A DNA stretch of 64,000 nucleotides from Ga0077527 sp038106575 (GCA_038106575.1 JAYOED010000001.1:21410-85409); one strand, 5' to 3'. Counted from the first letter of the stretch, positions 16,412-25,562 are shown. Made by a program: numbers and translations. Notes: generated from the letters alone by a model not told the origin.

Positions 16412-17170
16412 ATGGCTACCGCCGCCTCATCCATTCCGCCGAGCACTATCCTTCCTAGCGATTTGTCTGCCTGGCCGGTGGGCGCATCGCCTTTGACCCA
16501 GTCTTTGCCAGAACAGATTGCAACAAGGCTGTCGGAACGCATCGTCTCCGGCACCTACACACCAGGCCAGCGCATCATGGAGCAGGCTGTCGCCTTCGAG
16601 TTTGAGGTCAGCCGCGGCCCGGTCCGCGAGGCATTGCGGCTGCTGGAAAAAGACGGGCTGGTCATAATTCTGGCGCGCCGAGGGGCACAGGTCACCAACC
16701 CAACCATAGCCGAAGTCAACGAAATCTTTGACATCCGCGCCATGCTCAATGGACTGCGAGACCGCACGATTGCCGAAAACCCGCAACGCGAGCAACTGCT
16801 GCCGGCGCTGGAGCAGGGAATCAAGCAGCTCGCGCAAACTGCCGCTGACCCCGGGCCCGGCGATGAATATATCGACATCGTGCTTAAACTCAACCGCCTG
16901 CTGACCCAGGCTGTGGGTAACCGCAGGTTGCAGACCATTCTCGGATCGCTTGCCGTGCAGACCGTGCGCTACACCCGGCTAGGATTGTTGACCCCGCAGC
17001 GCCGGCAGCAGTCGGCGCAGAACTGGCAACGCCTGCTGCGCTCCATCAGCGATGGCGATGGTGACGAGGCCGAGCGCATCGCACGACAGCGTGTCAGCGA
17101 TTCACGCGACGCAGCGATCGAACAGTTGCTGCGGCAAAAGGCCGCTGCAGACGCCAAAGCCTCTGCCTAA
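16412..17170 (+). CDS. GntR-family (FCD) transcriptional regulator
   Basis: About 252 residues. The N-terminal winged helix-turn-helix is typical of GntR: LPEQIATRLSERIVSGTYTPGQRI, then EFEVSRGPVREALRLLEKDGLV. A helical C-terminal ligand domain (FDIRAMLNGLRDRTIAE and later QRLLRSISDGDGDEAERIA) fits the FCD class. Such proteins usually bind small organic acids or acyl-CoAs. It is divergent from the acyl-CoA carboxylase operon and upstream of an enoyl-CoA hydratase, and I infer that it controls both. ATG at 16412 (MATAASS) is preferred to an upstream in-frame TTG. Confidence 0.88.
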   Translation: MATAASSIPPSTILPSDLSAWPVGASPLTQSLPEQIATRLSERIVSGTYTPGQRIMEQAVAFEFEVSRGPVREALRLLEKDGLVIILARRGAQVTNPTIAEVNEIFDIRAMLNGLRDRTIAENPQREQLLPALEQGIKQLAQTAADPGPGDEYIDIVLKLNRLLTQAVGNRRLQTILGSLAVQTVRYTRLGLLTPQRRQQSAQNWQRLLRSISDGDGDEAERIARQRVSDSRDAAIEQLLRQKAAADAKASA

Positions 17171-17237
17171 TCTTCAGCCAGTTCCACGCGTGTTGGGTAA
17201 ACTAGCGCCCTTTGCTTCAACACCGGACACAACTGAC

Positions 17238-18041
17238 ATGACCCTGCCCAAACTGACTGATGCTAGACTCGACATCGAAGGACGCATCGCCGTGCTGACC
17301 TTCAATCGCGACGATGTCCGCAACGCCCTGACCAGTACCGAGCTTGTATCCGACATCGTCAACACCCTGCAGTGGGCCAACAGCTGCATGGATGCTTCGG
17401 TGTTGATCATGACGGGTGCCGGCAGCGCCTTTTCCGCCGGTGGCAACATCAAGACCATGGGCGAGCGCGCCAAGGCGCCGCCACACGAATTGCAGCGCAA
17501 TTACCGGCTGGGTATCCAGCGCATACCGCTGGCGCTGCAGGAAACCGACATTCCGGTAATTGCCGCGGTCAACGGTCCGGCGATCGGCGCAGGCTTTGAC
17601 CTTGCCAACATGTGCGACATCCGCATCGGCTCCACCGAGGCGCAGTTTGGCGAAACCTTTGTCAATCTCGGCATCATCCCCGGCGATGGCGGCGCCTGGT
17701 TCCTCAACCGCCTGCTCGGCTACCAGCGCGCGGCAGAGCTGACGTTGACCGGTCGAGTCATCAAGGCTGACGAAGCGAAGGCGCTGGGAATACTGCTGGA
17801 GGTCACCGCACCCGATGAACTGATAGCAGCCGCAAAGAAAATCGCCGACAAGATCGCTGCCAAACCACCGCAGGCGATCCGTTATGCCAAGCGCCTGCTC
17901 AAACTCGCCCAGCGGCAGAATCTCGAAGAACACCTCGACGCCTGCTCGGCTTTCCAGGCCATCTGCCACAAGACCGAAGATCACCAGGAAGCGCTGCAGG
18001 CATTCTTCGACAAGCGCAAAGGCGACTTCAAGGGACGCTGA
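17238..18041 (+). CDS. Enoyl-CoA hydratase/isomerase family protein
   Basis: A crotonase-fold protein of 267 residues. The first oxyanion-hole segment is GAGSAFSAGGNIKTMGE, and the second is AAVNGPAIGAGFDLANMCDIRI. Glutamates in EAQFGETFVNLGIIPGDGG lie at the usual catalytic region. It could hydrate or isomerise an enoyl-CoA in the pathway served by the divergent carboxylase operon. The start at 17238 (MTLPKLTDARLD) fits the family; the frame is open well upstream without similarity. Its stop overlaps the next gene's ATG by one base (TGATG). Confidence 0.9.
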   Translation: MTLPKLTDARLDIEGRIAVLTFNRDDVRNALTSTELVSDIVNTLQWANSCMDASVLIMTGAGSAFSAGGNIKTMGERAKAPPHELQRNYRLGIQRIPLALQETDIPVIAAVNGPAIGAGFDLANMCDIRIGSTEAQFGETFVNLGIIPGDGGAWFLNRLLGYQRAAELTLTGRVIKADEAKALGILLEVTAPDELIAAAKKIADKIAAKPPQAIRYAKRLLKLAQRQNLEEHLDACSAFQAICHKTEDHQEALQAFFDKRKGDFKGR

Positions 18042-18748
18042 TGACTCCGCTGCGCTTCATTTGCGGCGCTTTCCTTGCCGTTCTGTTTCCGGCGCTCTCC
18101 GTCACTGCCCAGCAGCCCGCAGGTCAGCCAAAGCCGGCGATAAACGCATTCCCTCCGCGTGACGAAGCCACCTACGACCAGTCCTGGACGCGGTTTCGCG
18201 ACCAGTTGATCGAAGCCCTGCAGAAGCGTGATCTGAAGTTCGTGATGAGCGTCGTTGATCCCAACGTACGCAATGGCACTGAGCGGCCGAACGGGCACCA
18301 GGAATTCCGGCGTCAATGGCACGTCGACGAGCACAAAAGTCCACTCTGGCGTGAACTTCCGCGCGCACTGTACCTCGGGGCGGCGTATTACAGCCACTCT
18401 CGAATGCCGCGCAGCCTGTGTGCTCCCTATGTCCTTCCGCACTGGCCCAGGCAGGTCGATCCCCATGCCTATGGTGCGATTACAGCGCGGGAAACTTCGT
18501 TGCGCGAGAAACCGTCAGGCGCGTCGACGATTCTCTCTGAAATTGGTTATGCCATCGTCCGCGTCAGTGACTGGGAGGTCGAGGATGCCGATGCCGAAAT
18601 AAAGCAGAAGTGGGTAAAAATCCGGGTCGAAGAAAACGAAGGTTTCATTCCCGAGGAGCATATCCGCAGCCCGATTGAACATCTGGCATGCTTCCGCAAA
18701 GGCGAAGCTGGATGGCGGCTGACGTCTTTTCTTGCCGCCGGCGAATGA
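18041..18748 (+). CDS. Exported protein of unknown function
   Basis: A 235-residue protein with a signal peptide (MTPLRFICGAFLAVLFPALSVTAQ). A mid region resembles small domains with repeated charged residues, and the C-terminal part, from GAITARETSLREKPSGASTI to VKIRVEENEGFIPEEHIRSP, reads like a bacterial SH3-type domain. These often bind peptidoglycan or partner proteins in the periplasm. It is translationally coupled to the hydratase upstream, and its stop overlaps the ATG of the broken phosphodiesterase gene. Function unknown. Confidence 0.7.
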   Translation: MTPLRFICGAFLAVLFPALSVTAQQPAGQPKPAINAFPPRDEATYDQSWTRFRDQLIEALQKRDLKFVMSVVDPNVRNGTERPNGHQEFRRQWHVDEHKSPLWRELPRALYLGAAYYSHSRMPRSLCAPYVLPHWPRQVDPHAYGAITARETSLREKPSGASTILSEIGYAIVRVSDWEVEDADAEIKQKWVKIRVEENEGFIPEEHIRSPIEHLACFRKGEAGWRLTSFLAAGE

Positions 18749-19733
18749 CCAAAAAACATACTTTTCTGCTTGTTGCTGCCGTCCTAATGACCGTCAGCAA
18801 CTAAACGCCGGCTCTTGACCTGCAAGGACATCGCGGAGCACGCGGGCTGTTGCCGAAAAATACGCTGCCCGGGTTTGCAAAAGCTCTAGACATCGGCGTT
18901 ACCATCCTAGAACTTGATACCGCTGTAACCCGCGACGGCGTGATCGTGGTCAGCCACGATGCCACCCTGAATCCAGACATCACCCGCGACAGGAACGGAA
19001 AATGGATCCGCCGCAGGGACATTGCCATTCACGCTTTGACCTGGTCCAAATTGCAGCAATATGACGTGCGCCGCATCAACCCGGATTCAGCATACGCGGC
19101 AAGGTTCCCGCAGCAGCAACCAGTTGACGGTGCACGCATACCGCGATTGAGCGACGTGTTCGCACTGGCACGCCGCGCCGGCAATGAACAGGTGCGTTTC
19201 AATATCGAAACAAAGATCTCTCCGGAACATCCACGAAGCACCCTGGCGCCTGAGGCTTTTGCAGACGCCCTGATCGCAGTAGTACGCGCAGAGAAACTGG
19301 AGAACCGCGTCACCATCCAGTCATTCGACTGGCGAACCCTGCAGGCGGTCCAGCGCGAGGCTTCGCGAATCGTCACGGTCTACCTCCGTGCACAGCAATC
19401 CTGGCAGGACAACATCCGGATACGGAAAAAACCTCGCCATGGACCTCCGGATTTCATGTCAGCCGTTACGGCGGATCAGTGCCACAACTGGTCAAGGCCG
19501 CAGACGGCAAAGTGTGGTCGCCTTACTACGCAGAAATCACCGCTGCCATGGTGAATGAAGCTCACCGGCTCGGACTGACGGTGGTGGTATGGGCCGTCAA
19601 CGACCCAGGCGATATTGCGCGCATGCTCGAGTTCGGGGTCGGCGGCATCATCTCGGATTACCCGGACCGGCTACGACGGCTCGCGCAGGAACGATGTATG
19701 TCGTTGCCGGCACCAACACCTTTCCCACCTTAA
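18745..19733 (+). pseudogene. Glycerophosphodiester phosphodiesterase, inactivated
   Basis: The gene starts with a signal peptide (MTKKHTFLLVAAVLMTVSN) and hits an in-frame TAA at 18802-18804. The same frame then continues DLQGHRGARGLLPKNTLPGF, the family metal-site motif, in which the usual Glu of PENT is Lys. A second lesion, a frameshift at the six-A run 19426-19431, moves SPWTSGFHVSRYGGSVPQLV and the C-terminal barrel (VVVWAVNDPGDIARMLEFGV) into another frame. Three independent defects make it a convincing pseudogene. Active homologues hydrolyse glycerophosphodiesters in the periplasm. Confidence 0.82.
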
Positions 19734-19740
19734 GCTGAAA

Positions 19741-19765
19741 CAAAAAGGGAGGCCGCAGGCCTCCC
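19741..19765 (-). terminator. Rho-independent terminator of the cytochrome c gene
   Basis: GGGAGGCC-GCA-GGCCTCCC is a perfect 8-bp stem with a three-base loop. On the minus strand it is followed by TTTTT. It lies about 25 bp after the cytochrome c stop. Confidence 0.88.
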
Positions 19766-19790
19766 TGATAAGGAACCGGTTGCGGATGGA

Positions 19791-20438
19791 TCAGCGCAGG
19801 CCGGCGATGTACTCCGCGACCGCAGCGATTTCCTGATCGGTCATCTTTGCCGCGGCACCGCGCATCATCTGCGCCGGATCATTTGCACGCAGCCCGGCAC
19901 GGAACGCTTTCAGCTGTGCAACCGTGTAGTCCGTGTGCTGGCCGGCGACACGTGGGAACTGGGCGGGCATGCCGGCGCCATTGGGCGCATGACAGGCAGC
20001 GCAGGCCGGCACGCCCTTGGCAGCAATACCACCGCGATAAATTGCCTCACCCTGTTTGACCAGTTTTTCATCGCGCGCTGCCCGCGGCTTTGCCTTCTGC
20101 CCCGCAAAATAGACAGCTATATTTTTCATGTCGTCCGCAGAGAGATTCGCCACCATGCCGGCCATTACTCCATTGGCACGCTCAGCCGATTTCCCGCCCT
20201 GGGACTTGAAATTCATTAATTGCTTGAAAGTGTATTCAGGATGTTGCGCAGCAAGCACCGGATTGGCCGGGATCGCGCTGTTTCCGTCTGCTGCGTGACA
20301 CGCCGCGCACACCGAAGTGACCACCTGTTGCGCCTTGGCGGCGTCACCCTTGACAACGCCTTGGGCAGTAGCCATCGGGGTCATCAATACGCCCGCCAAT
20401 AAAAGCCAACGCCAGTTATTTACGCGGCGCGATTCCAT
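19791..20438 (-). CDS. Dihaem cytochrome c4
   Basis: A periplasmic protein of 215 residues with an N-terminal signal segment (WLLLAGVLMTPMATAQG) and two similar haem c domains. Haem sites are Cys44-x-x-Cys47-His48 (SVCAACHAAD) and Cys146-x-x-Cys149-His150 (PACAACHAPN). Methionine ligands probably come from VMAGMVANLS and QMMRGAAAKM. Cytochromes c4 carry electrons to terminal oxidases. It is divergent from engB across about 85 bp, a common betaproteobacterial pairing. Confidence 0.92.
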   Translation of the reverse strand: MESRRVNNWRWLLLAGVLMTPMATAQGVVKGDAAKAQQVVTSVCAACHAADGNSAIPANPVLAAQHPEYTFKQLMNFKSQGGKSAERANGVMAGMVANLSADDMKNIAVYFAGQKAKPRAARDEKLVKQGEAIYRGGIAAKGVPACAACHAPNGAGMPAQFPRVAGQHTDYTVAQLKAFRAGLRANDPAQMMRGAAAKMTDQEIAAVAEYIAGLR

Positions 20439-20522
20439 GCCTACTCCTTGATCATACGGTCGGTAAAAAAGGCCTGTATTCTATAGCATTTCTCCCCACC
20501 CTTTACCCTCAGGAGTGCCCTG

Positions 20523-21116
20523 TTGTCCCTGTTCTCGCAGCTGGAGTTTCGCTACGCCGTACACAACTTGTCCGACATGCCGCCGGATCTAGGCCGTGAA
20601 GTCGCATTTGCAGGACGCTCCAATGCCGGTAAATCTACGGCCATCAACGCATTGGCCAATCGCAAAAAACTGGCTTTCGTCAGCAAAACACCGGGGCGCA
20701 CGCAGGCGCTGAACTTTTTTGGCTTGGAGGAAAACCGTTTTCTGGTGGATTTGCCCGGCTATGGATTTGCGGCGGTGCCGGGCAAGGAACAGGAACGCTG
20801 GAGCGAGTTAATAAGCACTTACATAAATAATCGTAACTCATTGAAACTATTGGTAATCGTTTCAGATATCCGTCATGGAATCACGCCATTGGACCACTAT
20901 CTGCTCGATTGGCTCGCGCCTACCGGTAAACCTGTGCATGTCTTGTTGACCAAGTCGGACAAGCTGACCCGCCAGCAGGCGGAAAAGGCATTGACAGTGG
21001 CGATGGCGGAACTTGCGCGACACACCATCGAGTCTTCAGTGCAGATTTTCTCCGGGTTACGCAAAATCGGGGTGCGCGAAGCCCAGGCAGCGATCGCCAG
21101 GTCACTGAAGCCATAA
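20523..21116 (+). CDS. engB: Ribosome biogenesis GTP-binding protein EngB/YsxC
   Basis: A small GTPase of 197 residues needed for large-subunit assembly. It has the P-loop GRSNAGKST, the switch segment KTPGRTQALNFF, DLPGYGFAAV (G3) and LLTKSDKLTR (G4). The start is a TTG preceded at seven bases by AGGAG; no ATG lies near the family N-terminus (SQLEFRYAVH). Its stop codon overlaps the A-run that forms the T-tract of a minus-strand terminator. Confidence 0.95.
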   Translation: MSLFSQLEFRYAVHNLSDMPPDLGREVAFAGRSNAGKSTAINALANRKKLAFVSKTPGRTQALNFFGLEENRFLVDLPGYGFAAVPGKEQERWSELISTYINNRNSLKLLVIVSDIRHGITPLDHYLLDWLAPTGKPVHVLLTKSDKLTRQQAEKALTVAMAELARHTIESSVQIFSGLRKIGVREAQAAIARSLKP

Positions 21117-21240
21117 AAAACCCCCGGTAAAGGGGAGTAAACCGGGGGCCAAAAAAGCCTTAACTAAAATTAAGGCGCCCGCTCAGGGAGGAGAAGCGGG
21201 AGGCGGCCTAAGCTTAAGCCTAAGCCTAAGCCTAAGCCAT
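21115..21240 (-). ncRNA. Candidate small RNA with anti-Shine-Dalgarno loop and two terminators (engB-hemB spacer)
   Basis: Read on the minus strand, the spacer forms three hairpins in a row. The first (21178-21200) has stem CCCGCT/AGCGGG and an 11-base loop containing CTCCTCCC, complementary to Shine-Dalgarno sequences. The second (21157-21176) has stem GCCTTAA/TTAAGGC followed by TTTTTT. The third (21121-21148) has stem CCCCCGGT/ACCGGGGG, again followed by TTTTTT, which overlaps the engB stop. Tandem hairpin-plus-T-run elements make sense only as minus-strand terminators, yet no minus-strand protein gene lies upstream. The position and CU-rich loop recall, from memory and unverified, the toxic small RNA family described in betaproteobacteria. 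The 5' end is undefined. Confidence 0.6.
21207..21238. repeat. Hexanucleotide tandem repeat (CCTAAG)n
   Basis: About five head-to-tail copies of CCTAAG, the second altered to CTTAAG. They lie at the probable 5' part of the minus-strand small RNA and about 20 bp before the hemB -10 element. Copy number might vary between strains. Confidence 0.8.
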
Positions 21241-21257
21241 CTACAGCGTCAGACGTC

Positions 21258-21263
21258 TATAAT
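21258..21263 (+). promoter_or_regulatory. Candidate -10 element of the hemB promoter
   Basis: A perfect TATAAT lies 63 bp before the hemB ATG. No good -35 is seen at 17 bp; that position falls at the edge of the hexamer repeat. The reverse strand of the same site reads TATAGA and could serve the small RNA. Confidence 0.45.
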
Positions 21264-21326
21264 CTGCAGAAGTTCCCGCCCTCGCGGGTCATTAAAAACC
21301 TCCCGTAATTCCGAGGTCTTAGCGCC

Positions 21327-22337
21327 ATGTTTCCACTCGGTCGATACCCCTCAGTTCGCATGCGCCGTATGCGCAAGGATGATTTTTCTCGACGCCTGAT
21401 GCGTGAACATGTCCTGTCGACAGATGATCTGATCTATCCGATTTTTGTCATGGACGGGGAAAACCGTACCGAGCCCGTGGATTCCATGCCCGGTGTACGT
21501 CGCTACACCATAGACAAGCTGGTGGCACATTCTGCGAACTGCGTCCAACTGGGCATACCCGCAGTCGCGCTGTTTCCCGCCATTGAACGCTCTCTGAAAA
21601 CAGCCGATGGTCGCGAAGCAGTCAATCCCAAGGGGCTTGTGCCACGTGCAGTAACCGCATTGAAAAAGCGATTCCCCGATTTAGGGGTCATAACGGATGT
21701 CGCGCTTGACCCCTATACGACGCATGGACAGGACGGCGTCGTTGATCGCCATGGTTGTGTGTTGAACGACGAAACCATCGCAATCCTGGAAAAACAGGCG
21801 GCGATTTGCGCTGCAGCGGGAGTCGACGTGGTCGCCCCCTCGGACATGATGGACGGTCGCGTAGGTGCCGTTCGTGCCGCTCTGGACAAGAAAGGATTCA
21901 TACACACACGCATCATGGCCTACTCCGCCAAGTATGCATCCGGTTTTTACGGCCCGTTTCGCGATGCCGTCGGCTCGGCAAAACAGTTGGGCAAGGGCGA
22001 CAAGCGCAATTACCAGATGGATCCGGCAAACAGCAACGAAGCTCTATGGGAAGTCGGTCTGGACCTGCAAGAAGGTGCCGACATGGTCATGATCAAGCCC
22101 GGGCTACCTTATCTGGATATCGTCCGCAGGGTAAAAGATCAGTATCTTGCCCCGACCTACGTCTATCAGGTGAGCGGCGAGTACGCCATGCTGAAAGCCG
22201 CCGCACGTAATGGCTGGATCGATGAACGCAGCTGCGCAATAGAGGCGTTGCTAGCATTCAAACGCGCCGGCGCCGATGGCATATTGACTTACTTTGCACT
22301 GGATGCTGCCCGGTGGATCCGGGAAGCTCGCTTTTAA
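21327..22337 (+). CDS. hemB: Delta-aminolevulinic acid dehydratase (porphobilinogen synthase)
   Basis: A 336-residue TIM-barrel enzyme that condenses two aminolevulinates to porphobilinogen. The two active-site lysines lie in IMAYSAKYASGFYGPFRDA and in MVMIKPGLPYLDI. The metal loop reads DVALDPYTTHGQDG, with Asp in place of the three cysteines of zinc enzymes, so it is the magnesium-type form. The C-terminal DGILTYFALDAARWI is typical. It stops one base from the convergent gene. Confidence 0.96.
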   Translation: MFPLGRYPSVRMRRMRKDDFSRRLMREHVLSTDDLIYPIFVMDGENRTEPVDSMPGVRRYTIDKLVAHSANCVQLGIPAVALFPAIERSLKTADGREAVNPKGLVPRAVTALKKRFPDLGVITDVALDPYTTHGQDGVVDRHGCVLNDETIAILEKQAAICAAAGVDVVAPSDMMDGRVGAVRAALDKKGFIHTRIMAYSAKYASGFYGPFRDAVGSAKQLGKGDKRNYQMDPANSNEALWEVGLDLQEGADMVMIKPGLPYLDIVRRVKDQYLAPTYVYQVSGEYAMLKAAARNGWIDERSCAIEALLAFKRAGADGILTYFALDAARWIREARF

Positions 22338-22338
22338 G

Positions 22339-22941
22339 TCAAGACTTTTTCAATAAAGCCTCTACTGCAGCAAGCCTGGCTCGCACGATAGCCCTGCCTT
22401 CACGTGTTGAGCGTATCGGAGCCCTCATGTCACCGGTGTCAAATACTGTCAACTCTACTGTCACGCCTTCATATTTCATTGTGAAGACCGGAAAGCCCGC
22501 CTGCTCGTTTCCTGCGTAGTATCTAGCCTGCGTGGCTCTGTAATTTATTGCACGATCTAGCAGAAAATGTTCCACCTGCTTTGCGTTATCCGCAAACAAT
22601 TGAAGGCGTATGCCTGCATAGGGTCCTGCAGTGCCGGTCAGCACCGAACCCGTCAGATGCGGCGCAAAGGCCTCCAACTCGCGCATGATCCGGATCGCAT
22701 ATTCCCGCAAAACCCGCACTTGTCGCGATTGTTCACCGCCACGATAGATGCCCTGATATTCGCGTAACGCGACATCGATTTCTTCGTTTGCCGGCAATTT
22801 TTGGGTATCAGGGATGCCAAGCTGTTTAGCTGCCTTGCGTTTGGCTAATCTGTAGTCTTCGATTCCGTCCTGCGCCATCAGCCTCGCGGCGTGAACGGCG
22901 ATCATGCTGCGAACATCATCGCGGCCGCGTTCCCTGGACAT
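22339..22941 (-). CDS. Conserved hypothetical protein, nucleotidyltransferase-like
   Basis: A 200-residue soluble protein beginning with a charged helical region (RDDVRSMIAVHAARLMAQDG, then YRLAKRKAAKQLG). A second half, FAPHLTGSVLTGTAGPYAGI and later GVTVELTVFDTGDMRAP, has the feel of a minimal nucleotidyltransferase fold, but I see no clear catalytic Gly-Ser and Asp-x-Asp pair. It lies 44 bp downstream of the PBP1A gene on the same strand. Function unknown. Confidence 0.65.
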   Translation of the reverse strand: MSRERGRDDVRSMIAVHAARLMAQDGIEDYRLAKRKAAKQLGIPDTQKLPANEEIDVALREYQGIYRGGEQSRQVRVLREYAIRIMRELEAFAPHLTGSVLTGTAGPYAGIRLQLFADNAKQVEHFLLDRAINYRATQARYYAGNEQAGFPVFTMKYEGVTVELTVFDTGDMRAPIRSTREGRAIVRARLAAVEALLKKS

Positions 22942-22985
22942 ATCGCGCTCCTGCTCGCCACCAAACCCTAAGGAAAACCAATAAA

Positions 22986-25301
22986 TTAGAACAACTGGGC
23001 CCTCACCTTGTCGGGCGCTTTCACGTTACCGGATTCTTGTTCTGAAGATTGCTTGGGTGCGGGAAATTCCTCGTAAAAATACTCGCTGATGCCCGTGTCT
23101 TCTTTTGCACGCAATCCGGTTTCCGGATCCACCTGAACGGTAATCACTCCGGCCGGAGGATTGAAAGGCTCTTCAGGTTCGCTTTTAAGTACCGCACCCA
23201 TGTAATTCACCCAGATCGGCAAGACTGCGCTGCCTCCGGTTTCGTTTTTGCCCAGCGTTTTCGGCCGGTCAAATCCCATCCACGCAATGGCAACTAAGCC
23301 CGGATGAAAGCCGCAAAACCAGGCATCAACGAAATCATTCGTGGTCCCGGTTTTCCCGGCGAGATCCGTGCGTTTGAGTTTCATGGCCCTCACCGCGGTT
23401 CCCACTTTCACCACATCTCGCATGATGCTGGTCATGATGAAGGCATTGCGCGGATCTACTACCCGCTCCGCGGACTCTCCCGCGACCTGCGGTTGATTGA
23501 CCAGCAAAGTGGCCCCCTTCGTATCCTCAATGCGCTCGACATAGTAAGGCATCACTCGAAAACCTCCGTTTGCAAACACCGAGTAGGCGCCGAGCATTTG
23601 TAAAGGGGTAACGCTACCCGCCCCAAGCGCCATGGTCAGGTAGGGAGGATGCAGTTTCGGATCAAATCCGAAGCGGGTGACATAGTCCTGCGCATACAGC
23701 GGGCCGATCGCCTGCAATACACGCACCGAAACCAGGTTCTTAGATTTTGCAAGCGCCATTCGCAAGCGCATCGGACCATCAAACTTACCGTCATAATTTT
23801 TCGGCTCCCAGTCTTCGGATCCAGTCTGCTCAGCCGTAAAAGTCAGCGGCGCATCATTGATCACCGTAGCCGGTGTAAAGCCTTTTTCCAGGGCCGCGGA
23901 ATAGACGAAAGGCTTAAAACTAGAGCCCGGCTGGCGCAACGCCTGGGTAACGTGGTTAAACTGGTTGCGGCTGAAATCGAAACCTCCAACAAGGGCGTAT
24001 ATCGCGCCCGTTCGAGGATCGCCGGTCACCAGTGCCGACTCTACCGTTGGCAGCTGCGTAATCTGCCATTGGGATTTTTCGTTGCGAATGATCCTGACGA
24101 CGGCGCCGCGGCGAATTCTTTGATTAGCCGCAACCTTCCCTCCCAGAAACCGTGCAGCAAATTTCAGTGCATCCCCGGTTATGGTGATGCGCTCCCCGCC
24201 TGATCGGTAAACGCGCACCATTTTTGACGTGGCTTCAAGCACTATTGCAGGAAAAATTTCGTCGCTATCCGCTATATCCTGCAGCGCTTCCTCGAGGCGT
24301 TCATCGGTTGGCTCCCCCTTCAACTCTACATAGGCTTCGGGACCGCGATATCCATGTCTGTGGTCATATTCCAAAACTCCCTTGCGCAACGCCTCATACG
24401 CGGCTTTCTGGTGCTCTGAGCGCAGGGTGGTATGCACTTTAAATCCACGCGTATAAGCCTCTTGGCCGTAGCGACCGAACATATAAGCTCTGACCATCTC
24501 GGCAAGAAATTCCGCTTGCACAGGATATTTATTTAACGCCTGCTTGGCGGCCACTGGCTCTTTCGCCGCCTCTGTCATTTCCTGCGCTTTAATCATGCCC
24601 AGTTCGCGCATCCGGCGCAGCACGTATTGCTGGCGCAGTTTCGCTCGTGCGGGATTGGCAATCGGATTCAAGCTCGAAGGCGCCTTGGGTAGGCCCGCCA
24701 GCATTGCATGTTCACCAACCGATAGCTCAGCCAGAGGCCTTCCATAGTAAATCTGCGCGGCAGCCGCAAATCCATAGGCGCGCTGCCCGAGGTAAATCTG
24801 ATTGATATAAAGCTCAAGAATTTGCTGCTTGCTAAAGTTGGCTTCGATTTTGAAAGCCAGCAGCATTTCATTGAATTTCCGGATAAGCGTTTTTTCCTTT
24901 GTCAGAAAGAAATTGCGCGCAACCTGCATGGTGATCGTGGATGCACCCTGGCGAGCACCGCCAGACACAAAATTCGACAACGCTGCCCGGGCAACGCCGA
25001 CATAATCCACTCCACCGTGCTGATAGAAACGCTCATCTTCCGCGGCAACGATCGCGTTGATCAGGTTCTTGGGAGTTTGGTCCAGCGAAACGACACTGCG
25101 GCGCTCTTCGCCAAATTCGCCAATCAGTTTTCCGTCTGCACTGTAGACTCTGAGGGGTATCTTCGGACGGTAGTCGGACAGTGCCTCAAGCGAAGGCAAC
25201 GTCGGATAAACCAATACCGACGTAAAACCGACGATAAGAGCACCGGCTACAGCCAGTAAAAACGCAATTAATAGTGGGATTACCCACCAACGAACAGACA
25301 T
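22986..25301 (-). CDS. mrcA: Penicillin-binding protein 1A (bifunctional murein polymerase)
   Basis: An inner-membrane class A PBP of 771 residues with an N-terminal anchor (about residues 7-30). The transglycosylase domain holds the catalytic Glu in AAEDERFYQHGGVD and the motif RQGASTITMQVARNFFL. The transpeptidase has SxxK in RQPGSSFKPFVY, SxN in AKSKNLVSVRVL and KTG in LAGKTGTTNDF. It polymerises and cross-links peptidoglycan. It is divergent from the remains of pilM, as in organisms with the intact ponA-pilMNOPQ arrangement. The 260-bp gap between them (25302-25562) holds no gene that I can see. Confidence 0.95.
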   Translation of the reverse strand: MSVRWWVIPLLIAFLLAVAGALIVGFTSVLVYPTLPSLEALSDYRPKIPLRVYSADGKLIGEFGEERRSVVSLDQTPKNLINAIVAAEDERFYQHGGVDYVGVARAALSNFVSGGARQGASTITMQVARNFFLTKEKTLIRKFNEMLLAFKIEANFSKQQILELYINQIYLGQRAYGFAAAAQIYYGRPLAELSVGEHAMLAGLPKAPSSLNPIANPARAKLRQQYVLRRMRELGMIKAQEMTEAAKEPVAAKQALNKYPVQAEFLAEMVRAYMFGRYGQEAYTRGFKVHTTLRSEHQKAAYEALRKGVLEYDHRHGYRGPEAYVELKGEPTDERLEEALQDIADSDEIFPAIVLEATSKMVRVYRSGGERITITGDALKFAARFLGGKVAANQRIRRGAVVRIIRNEKSQWQITQLPTVESALVTGDPRTGAIYALVGGFDFSRNQFNHVTQALRQPGSSFKPFVYSAALEKGFTPATVINDAPLTFTAEQTGSEDWEPKNYDGKFDGPMRLRMALAKSKNLVSVRVLQAIGPLYAQDYVTRFGFDPKLHPPYLTMALGAGSVTPLQMLGAYSVFANGGFRVMPYYVERIEDTKGATLLVNQPQVAGESAERVVDPRNAFIMTSIMRDVVKVGTAVRAMKLKRTDLAGKTGTTNDFVDAWFCGFHPGLVAIAWMGFDRPKTLGKNETGGSAVLPIWVNYMGAVLKSEPEEPFNPPAGVITVQVDPETGLRAKEDTGISEYFYEEFPAPKQSSEQESGNVKAPDKVRAQLF

Positions 25302-25562
25302 CTAGTGGAAATTTAATTTTGTGAAAAAAGTCAAATAAATCTGCGGGTTACGCATCACATATATTGCAAAATATTATTGCTCGAGTCCGAAAAATCCTGC
25401 AGAGTTGACCTTGACGCGACAGCATTATAGGCGCATCACCCTCCAAAGGTAACGCAACAAAAAGTCTCTGTCTAATAGAAGGTTGCTGTTATTATCTAAA
25501 GTAAGATATAGGTATTTTTCCCTAAAAATATATAGGTTAAGGAAAATTCCGTCTTAGTTTCG

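Noticed and set aside
21207..21238. Telomere-like repeat implying a linear replicon end
   Set aside because: It is a five-copy array between two core genes on a continuous chromosome segment.
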